A DNA stretch of 64,000 nt from positions 1,517,501-1,581,500 of the forward strand of contig NZ_AP019400.1 in the NCBI RefSeq assembly GCF_004295585.1, read 5' to 3'. A program made the translations under genes and the position numbers. The DNA is from Cohnella abietis (GTDB lineage Bacteria > Bacillota > Bacilli > Paenibacillales > Paenibacillaceae). The notes under the pieces were generated by a model. That model was given only the letters and a program-made list of their open reading frames with translations, was not told the origin of the DNA and searched no databases. Below are positions 52,511-61,042 of the stretch, piece after piece (positions within the stretch are counted from its first letter, which is position 1; the number at the start of each line of letters is the position of its first letter).

Positions 52511-54271
52511 GTGACCTTACGAATGAAAGTTATCCTTGGTTTTTGCGTCATGACGATTCCGCTTGTATGTTTTCTGATCTATACCAACTATTACTCTAGT
52601 AAGGTCGTCAGGGAGCAAGTCGCAAACTTCAACTCCGGTCTGCTGACGCTTTATGGGGATCAGATTGATCAGACGCTTGCGAACGACAATAGCTTCCTCT
52701 ATAAGCTAGCCACGCAAGAGCCTCTCGTGCGTTCTTTGATCTACAATCTCAATAATGAGGATGAGTATTCGTTAACTCGGGCCGCTGTATCCAACAAATT
52801 ATATACGGACGCGACTTATTACAATAGCTTTGATGTTTTATTTGCCTATGTCCCGAATAATCGGGATTTAATTGTGGCGCAGCTTTCCCAGAAAAGCTAT
52901 GGGGAAGAGGTCCAGATTCAGAGCTTTCTAAGAGAGCTGTTTACCGATGACGGAAAAACGGAGAACCATGAGGCATATGACATCCGGTGGACGAATTGCC
53001 AGATTGGCGATGATCAATTTTTGTTACGAATCGTACGCACGGATACGAATACCTATATCGGGGCGTTGATTAAGAATAGCGATTTGATGCGGCCACTTCA
53101 AGTGATTTCAAAGGAACGTAATATTAACTCGTATTTCTTGCGAAACGACGGGCAATGGATTGATTCGGTGCTTCCTGATGCCTCGGATCAAGTAACAGCG
53201 GCGATCCGGAATGGTCGGAATGCTTATCAAACTGTCAAGGGGCATGAAAAATATTTGCTCGTTTACCACAGGATGAAGCTCTCCGATCTGGTACTTACAA
53301 TAATGATTCCGGAAAATGAAATGCTTCAGCAGGTTCCATTGTTCCAACGGATTACCTATGTTATTCCTTTCGTAGCTGGAGCCTTGTTACTTATTTTTCT
53401 AATGTATTTACAGAAGCTAGTGATCAAGCCGATGCAGCATCTGATTAAAGGCATGAGGCAGATCGGTAAAGGGAATCTAGATGCCAGACTGTCTACCCGT
53501 GGCTCGCTCGAATTTACACTGATTGACGATACCTTCAACAACATGGTCTCACAAATCCAGGATCTGAAAATTCATGTTTATGAAGAGGAAATACGTTCGC
53601 ACAAGGCAGAGCTCAAGCAGCTGCAATTGCAGCTAAATCCACATTTTTTATTTAATTCCCTCAATATTATTTATAATTTAGCGGAAACGAAGAAGTACGA
53701 CCTCATCCAACAGATGTCCCGACATATGGTCAGTTATTTGCGTTTTTTCGCGCATCTCAGAGATAACCACATTACAGTTCAAGATGAAATGAATAATGTT
53801 GATCACTATATGCAGATTCAGAAGCTCCGCTTCCCGAAGCATCTGGAATACGAGTGGAGAGTAGAGGAGGCGGTCATGGCGTTTCCGATCCCTCCGTTAT
53901 TAATCCAGCCGTTCGTCGAGAATGCTATTAAGCACGGATTCTCGACAAAGGACAACGTATTCCGGATCAACGTTCATGCGGGTGTTCGCTTGCAGCCGGA
54001 TCGCGAGTGCGACTATTGCGAGATCAGGATAGAAGACAACGGACGGGGTCTGCCCTCTGAATTAACAGACAATCTGGCCGAACGGCTGGAGGATCGCACT
54101 TTTACGGATGAACATATCGGAATATGGAACGTATACAATCAGCTTAAGATGATGTATCGCGGCGAAGCCGAGATGGTATTCACCAATCTTGTACCACATG
54201 GAGCGCGCGTTACTATTCGGATTCCTATGTACAAAGACGATCGTGAAGGAGGCAAAGCTGTCGATGTTTAA
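52511..54271 (+). CDS. Membrane sensor histidine kinase, YesM type
   Basis: A 586-residue kinase with an N-terminal membrane segment (about 5-25), an extracellular sensor region (about 30-280), a second segment (about 282-303), a HAMP domain (LQKLVIKPMQHLIKGMRQIGKG, about 297-320) and the His_kinase motif LQLQLNPHFLFNSLNIIYNL (phospho-His about 383), ending with IPPLLIQPFVENAIKHG and EDNGRGL. The GTG at 52511 has AGGAGG eleven bases upstream. It overlaps the regulator gene by eight bases and probably senses the carbohydrate taken up by the neighbouring importer. Confidence 0.92.
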   Translation: MTLRMKVILGFCVMTIPLVCFLIYTNYYSSKVVREQVANFNSGLLTLYGDQIDQTLANDNSFLYKLATQEPLVRSLIYNLNNEDEYSLTRAAVSNKLYTDATYYNSFDVLFAYVPNNRDLIVAQLSQKSYGEEVQIQSFLRELFTDDGKTENHEAYDIRWTNCQIGDDQFLLRIVRTDTNTYIGALIKNSDLMRPLQVISKERNINSYFLRNDGQWIDSVLPDASDQVTAAIRNGRNAYQTVKGHEKYLLVYHRMKLSDLVLTIMIPENEMLQQVPLFQRITYVIPFVAGALLLIFLMYLQKLVIKPMQHLIKGMRQIGKGNLDARLSTRGSLEFTLIDDTFNNMVSQIQDLKIHVYEEEIRSHKAELKQLQLQLNPHFLFNSLNIIYNLAETKKYDLIQQMSRHMVSYLRFFAHLRDNHITVQDEMNNVDHYMQIQKLRFPKHLEYEWRVEEAVMAFPIPPLLIQPFVENAIKHGFSTKDNVFRINVHAGVRLQPDRECDYCEIRIEDNGRGLPSELTDNLAERLEDRTFTDEHIGIWNVYNQLKMMYRGEAEMVFTNLVPHGARVTIRIPMYKDDREGGKAVDV

Positions 54272-55877
54272 TCTGCTGATCGTGGACGATGAGATTTATG
54301 CTGTAGAAGGGCTAAAGTCGGGTGTGAATTGGGCGGGTGTCGGATTTACCGGAGTTTATGAAGCGTACAATATTAGGGATGCCCAGGACATACTTGTCAG
54401 CGTTCCGATCGATGTCGTCATTTGTGATATCGAGATGCCGGGAGGAGACGGCTTTGAGCTGATTGAATGGATTCGCCGCCACGATTCGGATATCGTAACG
54501 CTATTTCTGACGTGCCATGCCGACTTTCATTTCGCTCAGAGAGCGATCCAGCTTGGAACCCAGGATTATTTGCTTAAGCCAGTCGATTTTGCGGCGCTCG
54601 AGGAAACAGCACACAAAATCGTAGCCTCTATACAGCAAGAGTGGGATCGTAAGTCCGCCTATGATAAAGCGAATACGTTTTGGGAGTCGAAAAAACCGCT
54701 GCTTGTTGAACGTTTCTGGCAGGACGTGCTGGGATCGCGAATTCCGTCTGCTTCTGATCAGCTTCGGAAGGCAATCGCGGAATACGCAGTTCCGTTTGAC
54801 CCTGACCGTATGGATGTATTGCCGATTCTGATCAGTGTCGAGCAATGGATGCAGGCATTTAATGAGCGGGATGAAGAGCTAATGGAATACGCGATCCGTA
54901 AAGTAGCAGAAGAGATTCTGTTAGTTGACGGTGCGGGCTGCGCCGTTCAGGAGCGCAATGGAGCTAATGTTGCATTCGTATACTTCGACAAGGCTGCTAC
55001 ACCGGATCCGAATGAGTGGGTCAGAAGATGTGAGGAATTTCTGCTATATTGCGAGCGTCATTTTTATTGCAAATCTTCCTGCTATATTGGTCAGAAGTCG
55101 GCTATAGAACGTACGAAGTCAAATTACGAAGCGTTATTGAAGCTGGAGTTCGATAATATTTCGAAATCGCGTTCGGTGCATTTACATAAGCCGGAGCGGG
55201 AAGAGGTCAATCGGCTACGGACCTTTGATTTGTCGGAATGGCCTGGACTGATCGAGCAAGGGGCGGAAGCTGCTTTGCGCGAGCGAATTGTTCAATCGCT
55301 GGCGATTCTAAAGATTGAAGGGGGTAACGCTGAAGCGTTGCTCATTTATTACCACAGCGTTCTTCAGGCGATCTATTCGGTACTGCACAAGCGAGGGAAA
55401 AGCGTGCAGGAGGTATTCGCTGAGGCGGAAGCTCTTGAGCCCGCATTCGTACCGAAAACGATCAGCCAAATTGAGCAGTGGAGTATACGAGTAACAGGGG
55501 CAGTCAGCCGTTACGTGAAGAAGGATGAAGATTCAATCGTGCAGAGGGTGAAAGAGTATGTGATTGCCCATTTGGACGATCGCATCGAGCGGATGGAGCT
55601 TGCTGATTTGGTACACTTAAACCCGGCATATTTATCAAGGCTGTTCAAGAAGGAGACGGGAGAGTCGCTCACCGAATTTATTCAGTCTGAGAAAATGAAG
55701 CTGACCAAGCAGCTACTACGCGGTAGCGACAAGCCGATCAGCGAAATCGCACAAGTGGCGGGTTATAGCAATATGTCATACTTTTCGAAAGCGTTCAAAA
55801 AAATGTATGATATGAGCCCCTTGGCTTTTCGGAAAGGTTCCCCATCTAGAGAGGGGAGGAGAGGGGAATGGAAATAA
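54264..55877 (+). CDS. Response regulator with AraC DNA-binding domain, YesN type
   Basis: A 537-residue regulator: receiver (LLIVDDEIYAVEGL at the start, CDIEMPGGDGFELI with the phosphorylated Asp about 55, LLKPVDF about 103) followed by a long middle region and a C-terminal AraC domain (HLNPAYLSRLFKKETGESLTEF, ISEIAQVAGYSNMSYFSKAFKK). Partner of the preceding kinase. GAAGGAGGC before the ATG lies inside the kinase gene, so translation is coupled. Expected to activate the transporter operon. Confidence 0.93.
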   Translation: MFNLLIVDDEIYAVEGLKSGVNWAGVGFTGVYEAYNIRDAQDILVSVPIDVVICDIEMPGGDGFELIEWIRRHDSDIVTLFLTCHADFHFAQRAIQLGTQDYLLKPVDFAALEETAHKIVASIQQEWDRKSAYDKANTFWESKKPLLVERFWQDVLGSRIPSASDQLRKAIAEYAVPFDPDRMDVLPILISVEQWMQAFNERDEELMEYAIRKVAEEILLVDGAGCAVQERNGANVAFVYFDKAATPDPNEWVRRCEEFLLYCERHFYCKSSCYIGQKSAIERTKSNYEALLKLEFDNISKSRSVHLHKPEREEVNRLRTFDLSEWPGLIEQGAEAALRERIVQSLAILKIEGGNAEALLIYYHSVLQAIYSVLHKRGKSVQEVFAEAEALEPAFVPKTISQIEQWSIRVTGAVSRYVKKDEDSIVQRVKEYVIAHLDDRIERMELADLVHLNPAYLSRLFKKETGESLTEFIQSEKMKLTKQLLRGSDKPISEIAQVAGYSNMSYFSKAFKKMYDMSPLAFRKGSPSREGRRGEWK

Positions 55878-55880
55878 AGC

Positions 55881-55929
55881 AAGAAATGGCGATGCAAGGA
55901 TAACCCTTGTACCGCCATTTCTTTATTTT
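55881..55929 (+). terminator. Terminator after the YesM/YesN genes
   Basis: AAGAAATGGCG pairs with CGCCATTTCTT with inner CAAGG/CCTTG, followed by TATTTTG. Confidence 0.8.
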
Positions 55930-55962
55930 GATACGATTTTTTCAAGTTATAACTAGGGTCTG

Positions 55963-56505
55963 CTATTTAGCCAAAATTCCTGTGCCGGTAGCCGGATCTT
56001 TCGGCTTGCGGTGGAAGAGTTGATCAAAGCCCTTGTGTAGCAGTGGAAGGACGTAACGGTCAAGTCCGAAGCGACCTGCGTTCGTTCCAGCGACGACAAC
56101 CAGCAATCCGAGAAGCATTAGCCAAGGGTTAGTGCTTACTGTTCCAGCGAATAAAAACATGAAGTTCATTAAGAGTCCGAAGAATGCAGCCGTAACAGTC
56201 AGCGTACCAAGGATGAGACCAAGACCTACTAGGAACTCTCCCCAAGGAATCATGACGTTAATAATTTTAACGTTCGGTAATGCGAAGTGTTCTAGGAAGG
56301 CTAGATACGTAGGGTATACCGCCTCGCCTGTCGCCTTATCGACAATCGGATTATTAATGGCTCCGTTCAGAAATCCTCCAGCATTAAAAGGTGTTGCTCC
56401 GGTAATTTTATGCCATCCTGCGGTGATCCAAGCGTACCCAACTACGAAACGGACAATGGTGACAAGGATTGCAGCAATACGATGCTCTCTCCACAATTTC
56501 ATCAT
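55963..56505 (-). CDS. DoxX-family membrane protein
   Basis: About 180 residues with four membrane helices. AILVTIVRFVVGYAWITAGWHKI near the start and NVMIPWGEFLVGLGLILGTLTVTAAFFGLLMNFMF (about 80-115) are DoxX/SURF4-like marks. Function of the family is undefined in bacteria, with links to quinone or thiosulfate metabolism in some. ATG 56505 has GAGGAG upstream; a GTG three codons earlier is less likely. Convergent with the YesN gene. Confidence 0.85.
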   Translation of the reverse strand: MMKLWREHRIAAILVTIVRFVVGYAWITAGWHKITGATPFNAGGFLNGAINNPIVDKATGEAVYPTYLAFLEHFALPNVKIINVMIPWGEFLVGLGLILGTLTVTAAFFGLLMNFMFLFAGTVSTNPWLMLLGLLVVVAGTNAGRFGLDRYVLPLLHKGFDQLFHRKPKDPATGTGILAK

Positions 56506-56649
56506 GACAATCACTCCTCATTTAGTGTATATAAAGCGTTAATTATGAAAGTAACGATTTGTAGTTATCGGTGTATTGTAGTTATCGGTTTATTGTATTT
56601 CTCACCGATGTTTGAGATCGAAACCGTTTCATCGGGATCACCATCCTCG

Positions 56650-56700
56650 TTTGTTTTCTTGTCTTCTTGTTTTCTTGTTTTCTTGTTTTCTTGTCTTGAT
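56650..56700. repeat. Short simple repeat, TTTTCTTG type
   Basis: Several near-copies of TTGTTTTC/TTGTCTTC in a row. Simple-sequence tract in intergenic DNA, without evident role. Confidence 0.8.
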
Positions 56701-56802
56701 TATAAATCTAATTTCAATCAATTTATGTGAAATAAATCACAATATCAGAAAAACTTTATCACCTATTTAGGGGGTTATAATCTCCGATTAGTTACACCAT
56801 GC

Positions 56803-57122
56803 AATAACGCACTGAGGGCTACTAAGGGAGGAGGAAATCCTCATTCACGCAGGAATAACGCACTGAGGGCTACTAAGGGAGCGGGAAATCCGTATTTGCG
56901 GAGGAATAACGCACTGAGGGCTACTAAGGGAGCGGGAAATCCGTATTTGCGGAGGAATAACGCACTGAGGGCTACTAAGGGAGCGGGAAATCCTCATTCG
57001 CGAGGGAATAACGCACTGAGGGCTACTAAGGGAGCGGGGAATCCGCATTCGGGAGGGAATAACGCACTGAGGGCTACTAAGGGAGGCGAAAATCCTCATT
57101 CGCGAGGGAATAACGCACTGAG
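56803..57122. repeat. Tandem-repeat array D, 51-bp unit, first segment
   Basis: Units start at 56803, 56854, 56905, 56956, 57007, 57058 and 57109, exact 51-bp spacing; the seventh is interrupted by the IS3 element after 14 bases. The unit begins AATAACGCACTGAGGGCTAC, continues TAAGGGAGCGGGAAATCC, then a variable hairpin-forming end such as TCCTCATTCGCGAGGG or TCCGTATTTGCGGA. The array continues at 58403 and 60084. No spacers, so not a CRISPR. Confidence 0.95.
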
Positions 57123-57156
57123 TGCTCTTCTGTCAATAAAGTAGACACCAATTAGT

Positions 57157-57990
57157 TTAAGCCATGTTAGCGTAGTAAAGTTGCTCAAAGCACACCGGCG
57201 ACATATAACCAATAGTGCTATTTGAGCGTTTCCGGTTGTAAAAGAATTCGATGTAGCGATAGAGTTTTTGCTGGGCTTCTTCCACTGTCTTAAACTTAGG
57301 CTTACTGTAGATGAACTCACGCTTTAATATGCTATGAAAAGCCTCGATACAGGCGTTATCATAGCAGTTACCCTTACGACTCATACTTGGCTTCATTTTG
57401 TAGTCCAGCAACTGCGTACGGTAATCTTTGGCGGCATACTGTGAACCACGGTCGGTGTGGTGAATCAACCCCTTGGGGGGCTTCTTGGCAGCGTACGCCA
57501 TTTTCAGTGCATCCAGTGTAAGGTCAGTCGTCATTCGATCGCTTAGCTTCCAGCCCACAATTTGTTTGGTGAATAAGTCCAGGATACTGGCGAGGTACAG
57601 TTTCCTTTGACGGCACGGGATATAGGTAATGTCAGCCACCCACTTCTCGTTGGGTTTTGTGGCCTTGAAATCTTGCTGTAGTACGTTGGGAGCGATGGGC
57701 AGATCATGGTTGGAATCGGTTGTGGAGACTTTGAACTTGCGGGACATACAGGAACGCAAACCCTCTTCTCGCATGATGAGACCAACCGTACGCTCGGAGA
57801 CGATCCATTTTTCCTTTACAAGCTCCCCGTGTATTCTCGGACTACCATAGCTTTCATCCGAGTCGTAAAAGTGCCATTTTACCCGCTCGGCAAGCTTGGC
57901 TTTGCGTTTTTTGAGCTCGGATACTCCGGAGGTCAGCCACTTGTAATAACCGCTCATAGACACCTCTAGAACGTCGCACATCTTCTTCAA
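57157..57990 (-). CDS. IS3-family transposase OrfB (DDE integrase domain)
   Basis: At least 277 residues, read as a -1 frameshift product with OrfA; the frame is open upstream to the slippery site. It has the HTH_21-type start (CDVLEVSMSGYYKW), then an rve integrase core with WVADITYIP (first Asp), HHTDRGSQY (second Asp) and ACIEAFHSILKRE (Glu), the complete DDE triad. The K/R residue follows in ILKRE. No stop or frameshift interrupts it. It catalyses cut-and-circularise transposition of this element. Confidence 0.93.
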   Translation of the reverse strand: MKKMCDVLEVSMSGYYKWLTSGVSELKKRKAKLAERVKWHFYDSDESYGSPRIHGELVKEKWIVSERTVGLIMREEGLRSCMSRKFKVSTTDSNHDLPIAPNVLQQDFKATKPNEKWVADITYIPCRQRKLYLASILDLFTKQIVGWKLSDRMTTDLTLDALKMAYAAKKPPKGLIHHTDRGSQYAAKDYRTQLLDYKMKPSMSRKGNCYDNACIEAFHSILKREFIYSKPKFKTVEEAQQKLYRYIEFFYNRKRSNSTIGYMSPVCFEQLYYANMA

Positions 57991-58028
57991 TCGAAACTCG
58001 GAGCGATGATTTTCGATGAACTGGAACC

Positions 58029-58334
58029 TTAGTTCCTTTCTCTGCTGAAGATGTGCATGGCCTTTTTTAGGATTGCAATCTCTTCTTCCATATCCTCGAT
58101 TTTACGTTTCTGATCTTCGAGAAGTTGTGATTGTTGACGAAGGGTTTCTCCTTGATTTACGGGCTCGTTATCGAACTCTCGATACTTTCCAACCCAGTTA
58201 CGCAAAGTGCCTTGATTAACGTTAAGCTCATCTGCAATCTGCTCTAACGACTTCCCCTGCTCTTGCACATACTTTACGGCCTCACGTTTAAATGTCTCAT
58301 TGTAATGTTGCCTGTTCCCACCCATTTTCAACAC
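58029..58334 (-). CDS. IS3-family transposase OrfA (helix-turn-helix)
   Basis: About 101 residues. The helix-turn-helix YNETFKREAVKYVQEQGKSLEQIADELNVNQGTLRNWVGKY covers residues 11-51, and a leucine-zipper-like coiled coil (RQQSQLLEDQKRKIEDMEEEIAILKKAM) the end. It recognises the terminal repeats. The start may be ATG 58325 (MGGNRQHY) rather than TTG/ATG at 58334. Ends in a different frame from OrfB. Confidence 0.92.
   Translation of the reverse strand: MLKMGGNRQHYNETFKREAVKYVQEQGKSLEQIADELNVNQGTLRNWVGKYREFDNEPVNQGETLRQQSQLLEDQKRKIEDMEEEIAILKKAMHIFSRERN
58062..58068 (-). other. Programmed -1 ribosomal frameshift site
   Basis: On the minus strand, the heptamer A AAA AAG lies in the orfA frame (codons cta aaa aag). 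Slippage by one base backwards enters the OrfB frame, giving the OrfAB fusion transposase. This is the standard IS3-family signal. Confidence 0.9.
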
Positions 58335-58402
58335 CCTCTTCGTATGCTTTTTTTCATTATCTGTCTCTCACTAAGAGGTGTCTACTTTTTATTCTAATTG
58401 CA

Positions 58403-58509
58403 GAGGGCTACTAAGGGAGCGGAAAATCCTCATTCGCGAGGGAATAACGCACTGAGGGCTACTAAGGGAGCGGGAAATCCGCATTTGTGGAGGAATAGCG
58501 CACTGAGGG
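58403..58509. repeat. Tandem-repeat array D, middle segment
   Basis: Completes the unit interrupted by the IS3 element (beginning with its target duplicate GAG) and holds one further full unit and the start of the next, up to ACTGAGGG, where the IS66 element enters. Confidence 0.93.
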
Positions 58510-60083
58510 GTTACTGCTTAGGTCTCCCCATATTGCGGGAGATTTTTTTATGTTCTTTAAAGGATTTCTTCGCCTCATGTCGAATACATAATTATGCCAT
58601 CTTCAACAACGAGGAGCGTGACCAAGATGCTAACGCCGCAACAAGTGAACACGATTTGCAAAGGAGATCAGGAGATTGCGGGTTACTTCAACGCGCTTCT
58701 CACCGTGATAGATAAGCAAGAAAAACAAATCGAGAAACTCGAGAAACGGGTTCATGAATTAGAACGCCAACTCGGTCAGAATAGTAACAACAGTAGTAAA
58801 CCGCCTTCGAGCGATGGATTTCGAAAACCGACCAATCTACGTCAACCCGGCGGTAAAAAGGGGGCGCCTAAAGGGCATGATGGACATACGCTTCGCTTTA
58901 GCACCGACCCAGATGAGATTGTCATCCATTCGGTTTCTTCTTGCTCGAATTGCGCTTCCTCATTAGCGTCCGTGACGGCTACGCGCTATATTAAACGGCA
59001 AGTATTCGATTTACCGCTACCTCGTTTGGTTGTTACCGAACATCGTGCGGAAGAGAAATGTTGCCCTACATGCCGGACGCGTCAATCTGCCGCTTTTCCG
59101 ACACGCGTCAACGCGCCCGTTCAGTACGGAGATAGTTTTACGGCTTGGACGGCGTATTTGAACGTGTACCAGCTCTTGCCGTTAGATCGCATTTCGCGGT
59201 TGTTTGCTGATTTGACAGGACAGCGTCCTAGCGAAACGACTTTGATCACGCAATTGAGCACAATGGCGGACGTTGCGTTGCGAATGGAGCCTGCCATTCG
59301 CGAACAATTGGTGAAGCAACCGGTTTTGCATGCCGATGAAACGGGGATGCGCACAAACGGTAAAAAACAATGGCTCCACACACTCTCCAATGACCAATGG
59401 ACGCTACTCTCATTGGCGGAGAAACGGTGCGGGCAGACTTTGGTAGACATGGGCGTACTTCCTGTTTATGATGGCGTGCTCGTGCATGATTGCTGCTTGG
59501 CGTACTTCAAACCGGTGTTTAAGTTTTCTCACGCACTGTGCAACGCGCATTTGCTTCGCGAGTGCCAAGGCATTGCGGAGCACGACCGCCACAAATGGGC
59601 GACCCAGATGAAGGAGTTGCTCCAACGAAGCTGGGTGCTGGCTAAAAAGTCTCGCGCGGCTGACGTCGCTTTGACGGAAGAAGTCCTCACCGAAATCGAT
59701 GTGCGCTACGACGCCATCCTGGCACTTGGGAAAACCGAGTGGGTAAAAGATGCCGTTCGCGCCAAAACAGGGCCAAAAGGGCGAAAATGTAAAAGCAAAG
59801 CAGCCAATCTCGGACAGCGATTCGAACAGCACAAAGTGTCGATTCTTCGCTTTCTTCGAGATGCCCGAATACCGTTTGACAACAACCAGGCTGAACGCGA
59901 CATCCGCATGTCCAAGGTGAAGCAAAAAATATCCGGCTGCTTCCGTACCAACGAAGGCGGACAACGCTTTGCCAGCATACGCGGGTTTATTTCCACGCTT
60001 CTAAAACAGCAACTTCCCCTACATGCTTCGCTTGTATCTGCACTCCGCGGACAATTCCGATTTAGCACGACCTAAGTAGTAAC
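58510..60083 (+). mobile_element. IS66-family insertion sequence (ISBst12-type), complete, 1574 bp
   Basis: Terminal inverted repeats GTTACTGCTTAGGTC (left) and, reading inward from the right, GTTACTACTTAGGTC (14 of 15 identical). Flanked by the 8-bp direct repeat ACTGAGGG (58502-58509 and 60084-60091), matching the IS66 target length. It carries one transposase gene and no tnpA/tnpB accessory genes, as in the ISBst12 subgroup. Inserted in the same tandem array as the IS3 element. Confidence 0.95.
58627..60075 (+). CDS. IS66-family transposase (TnpC-like)
   Basis: A 482-residue transposase. It starts with a coiled coil (KQEKQIEKLEKRVHELERQLGQNSNNSSKPPSSDG, about 30-65; the NSxNSSxPPSSD motif is an IS66 hallmark), has a zinc ribbon with Cys pairs (CSNC about 99-102, CCPTC about 145-149), then a DDE core with VLHADETGMR (first Asp), VYDGVLVHDCCLAY (second Asp) and PFDNNQAERDIRM (Glu). 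No interruption seen. ATG 58627 is chosen over earlier in-frame codons, on family length; GAGGAGCGTGACC upstream is a fair ribosome site. Confidence 0.93.
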   Translation: MLTPQQVNTICKGDQEIAGYFNALLTVIDKQEKQIEKLEKRVHELERQLGQNSNNSSKPPSSDGFRKPTNLRQPGGKKGAPKGHDGHTLRFSTDPDEIVIHSVSSCSNCASSLASVTATRYIKRQVFDLPLPRLVVTEHRAEEKCCPTCRTRQSAAFPTRVNAPVQYGDSFTAWTAYLNVYQLLPLDRISRLFADLTGQRPSETTLITQLSTMADVALRMEPAIREQLVKQPVLHADETGMRTNGKKQWLHTLSNDQWTLLSLAEKRCGQTLVDMGVLPVYDGVLVHDCCLAYFKPVFKFSHALCNAHLLRECQGIAEHDRHKWATQMKELLQRSWVLAKKSRAADVALTEEVLTEIDVRYDAILALGKTEWVKDAVRAKTGPKGRKCKSKAANLGQRFEQHKVSILRFLRDARIPFDNNQAERDIRMSKVKQKISGCFRTNEGGQRFASIRGFISTLLKQQLPLHASLVSALRGQFRFSTT

Positions 60084-60257
60084 ACTGAGGGCTACTAAGG
60101 GAGCGGGAAATCCTCATTCGGGAGGGAATAACGCACTGAGGGCTACTAAGGGAGGCGAAAATCCGCATCCGCGAGGGAATAACGCACTGAGGGCTACTAA
60201 GGGAGGCGAAAATCCGCATCCGCGAGGGAATAACGCACTGAGGGCTTCTAAGGAATC
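60084..60257. repeat. Tandem-repeat array D, last segment
   Basis: Begins with the IS66 target duplicate ACTGAGGG and continues with units starting AATAACGC at about 51-bp spacing to a truncated last copy ending CTTCTAAGGA. In total about twelve units existed before the two insertions. Confidence 0.93.
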
Positions 60258-60316
60258 TGCCCCCGAGCCGAGACGTGCATACACGGTGCAAACAAGATGA
60301 GTGGTTTTCGTCAATA

Positions 60317-60344
60317 AGCAGAAGATTTCATGAAATCTTCTGCT
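60317..60344. repeat. 28-bp perfect palindrome without spacer
   Basis: AGCAGAAGATTTCA is followed directly by its exact complement. It stands between the repeat array and the end of the gene at 60387. There is no T run on either strand, so it is not a normal terminator; a protein-binding palindrome or cruciform-forming site are options. Confidence 0.75.
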
Positions 60345-60386
60345 AGAGAATGGGGTTAAGTGTATTAGCGTGCTGCGAAAGTTGAG

Positions 60387-60872
60387 CTATTTATTTAATA
60401 ATTTACTGCTTAGATTTGCGATTTTCTTGGTGATTTCATTATTTAGGGGATCATCATGCAATTGCTTCAGGGTTTCACGCAAGGTTTGGATAGTATCAGA
60501 ATTAATAGTATTAATGATTTCTTGATTATTTTCGGGCTGGAGCAAGGCAATATAAAGACTATATAGAGATCCATTCAAAAGCTCATTCTCTTTTTCATAT
60601 GAGGTCAATCTTGATAAGGCTGATACAGCAGATAGTTGGGAAATTAGTTTTGGGTATTCACGTAAAACATCGTTTGGTTCTGATAAGTCTATTCTATTAA
60701 GACTACTCTCGGTCTCACCAATCTGATAAATAAACGCTTGGTCAATTTGATTGTGAATATCATGTAGCTTTTTCTTGTTCTGTTGATTCGAAAAAATAAA
60801 AACTATAGTAAGAATAGCTAGTGCACCAATAAGAAAAATACCTGTAATATACTTTTTATTTTGGCTTTGCAA
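60387..60872 (-). CDS. Small single-pass membrane protein of unknown function
   Basis: A 161-residue protein: short basic head, one membrane segment (YITGIFLIGALAILTIVFIFS, about 8-28) and an extracellular helical region rich in Asn, Glu and Leu (about 30-160). Starts with TTG, AAGGGG nine bases upstream. The topology is that of a small sensor or accessory protein, but no domain is recognised. It has no operon partner; the tetR-type gene at 61043 is upstream on the same strand, separated by a strong terminator. Confidence 0.75.
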   Translation of the reverse strand: MQSQNKKYITGIFLIGALAILTIVFIFSNQQNKKKLHDIHNQIDQAFIYQIGETESSLNRIDLSEPNDVLREYPKLISQLSAVSALSRLTSYEKENELLNGSLYSLYIALLQPENNQEIINTINSDTIQTLRETLKQLHDDPLNNEITKKIANLSSKLLNK

Positions 60873-60904
60873 AGTATCAACCCCTTAAATAGGTTATTAG
60901 ACAA

Positions 60905-60956
60905 TATCAGAAAAGCCAGTCTCGCCTATGAGATTGGGCTGGCTTTTCTGATTTGT
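60905..60956 (-). terminator. Terminator after the TetR-type gene
   Basis: A 14-bp stem ATCAGAAAAGCCAG with its complement around a GC-rich loop; the T-rich arm (GGCTTTTCTGAT) follows on both strands, so it is likely bidirectional. Confidence 0.75.
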
Positions 60957-61042
60957 TTGCAGGGCAGTCGTGAGCCGAAGTCGAAAAGCTCGTTGCAGCT
61001 CTCGAAAGGCATTTCTCGCGAGATGGCGAGGGGGGAATTCCC

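Larger units (their letters stand above)
57123..58402 (-). mobile_element. IS3-family insertion sequence (IS150-like), complete, 1280 bp
   Basis: The ends are TGCTCTTCTGTCAATAAAG and, on the other strand, TGCAATTAGAATAAAAAG, each followed by GTAGACACC, so the element begins TG and ends CA as IS3 elements do. It is flanked by the 3-bp direct repeat GAG (57120-57122 and 58403-58405), matching the uninterrupted repeat unit sequence CTGAGGGCT. It carries orfA and orfB on the minus strand with a classical -1 frameshift heptamer. Both frames are intact, so it may be active. Confidence 0.95.

Noticed and set aside
56803..60257. CRISPR array
   Set aside because: The repeats are directly contiguous with no unique spacers and no cas genes are near.
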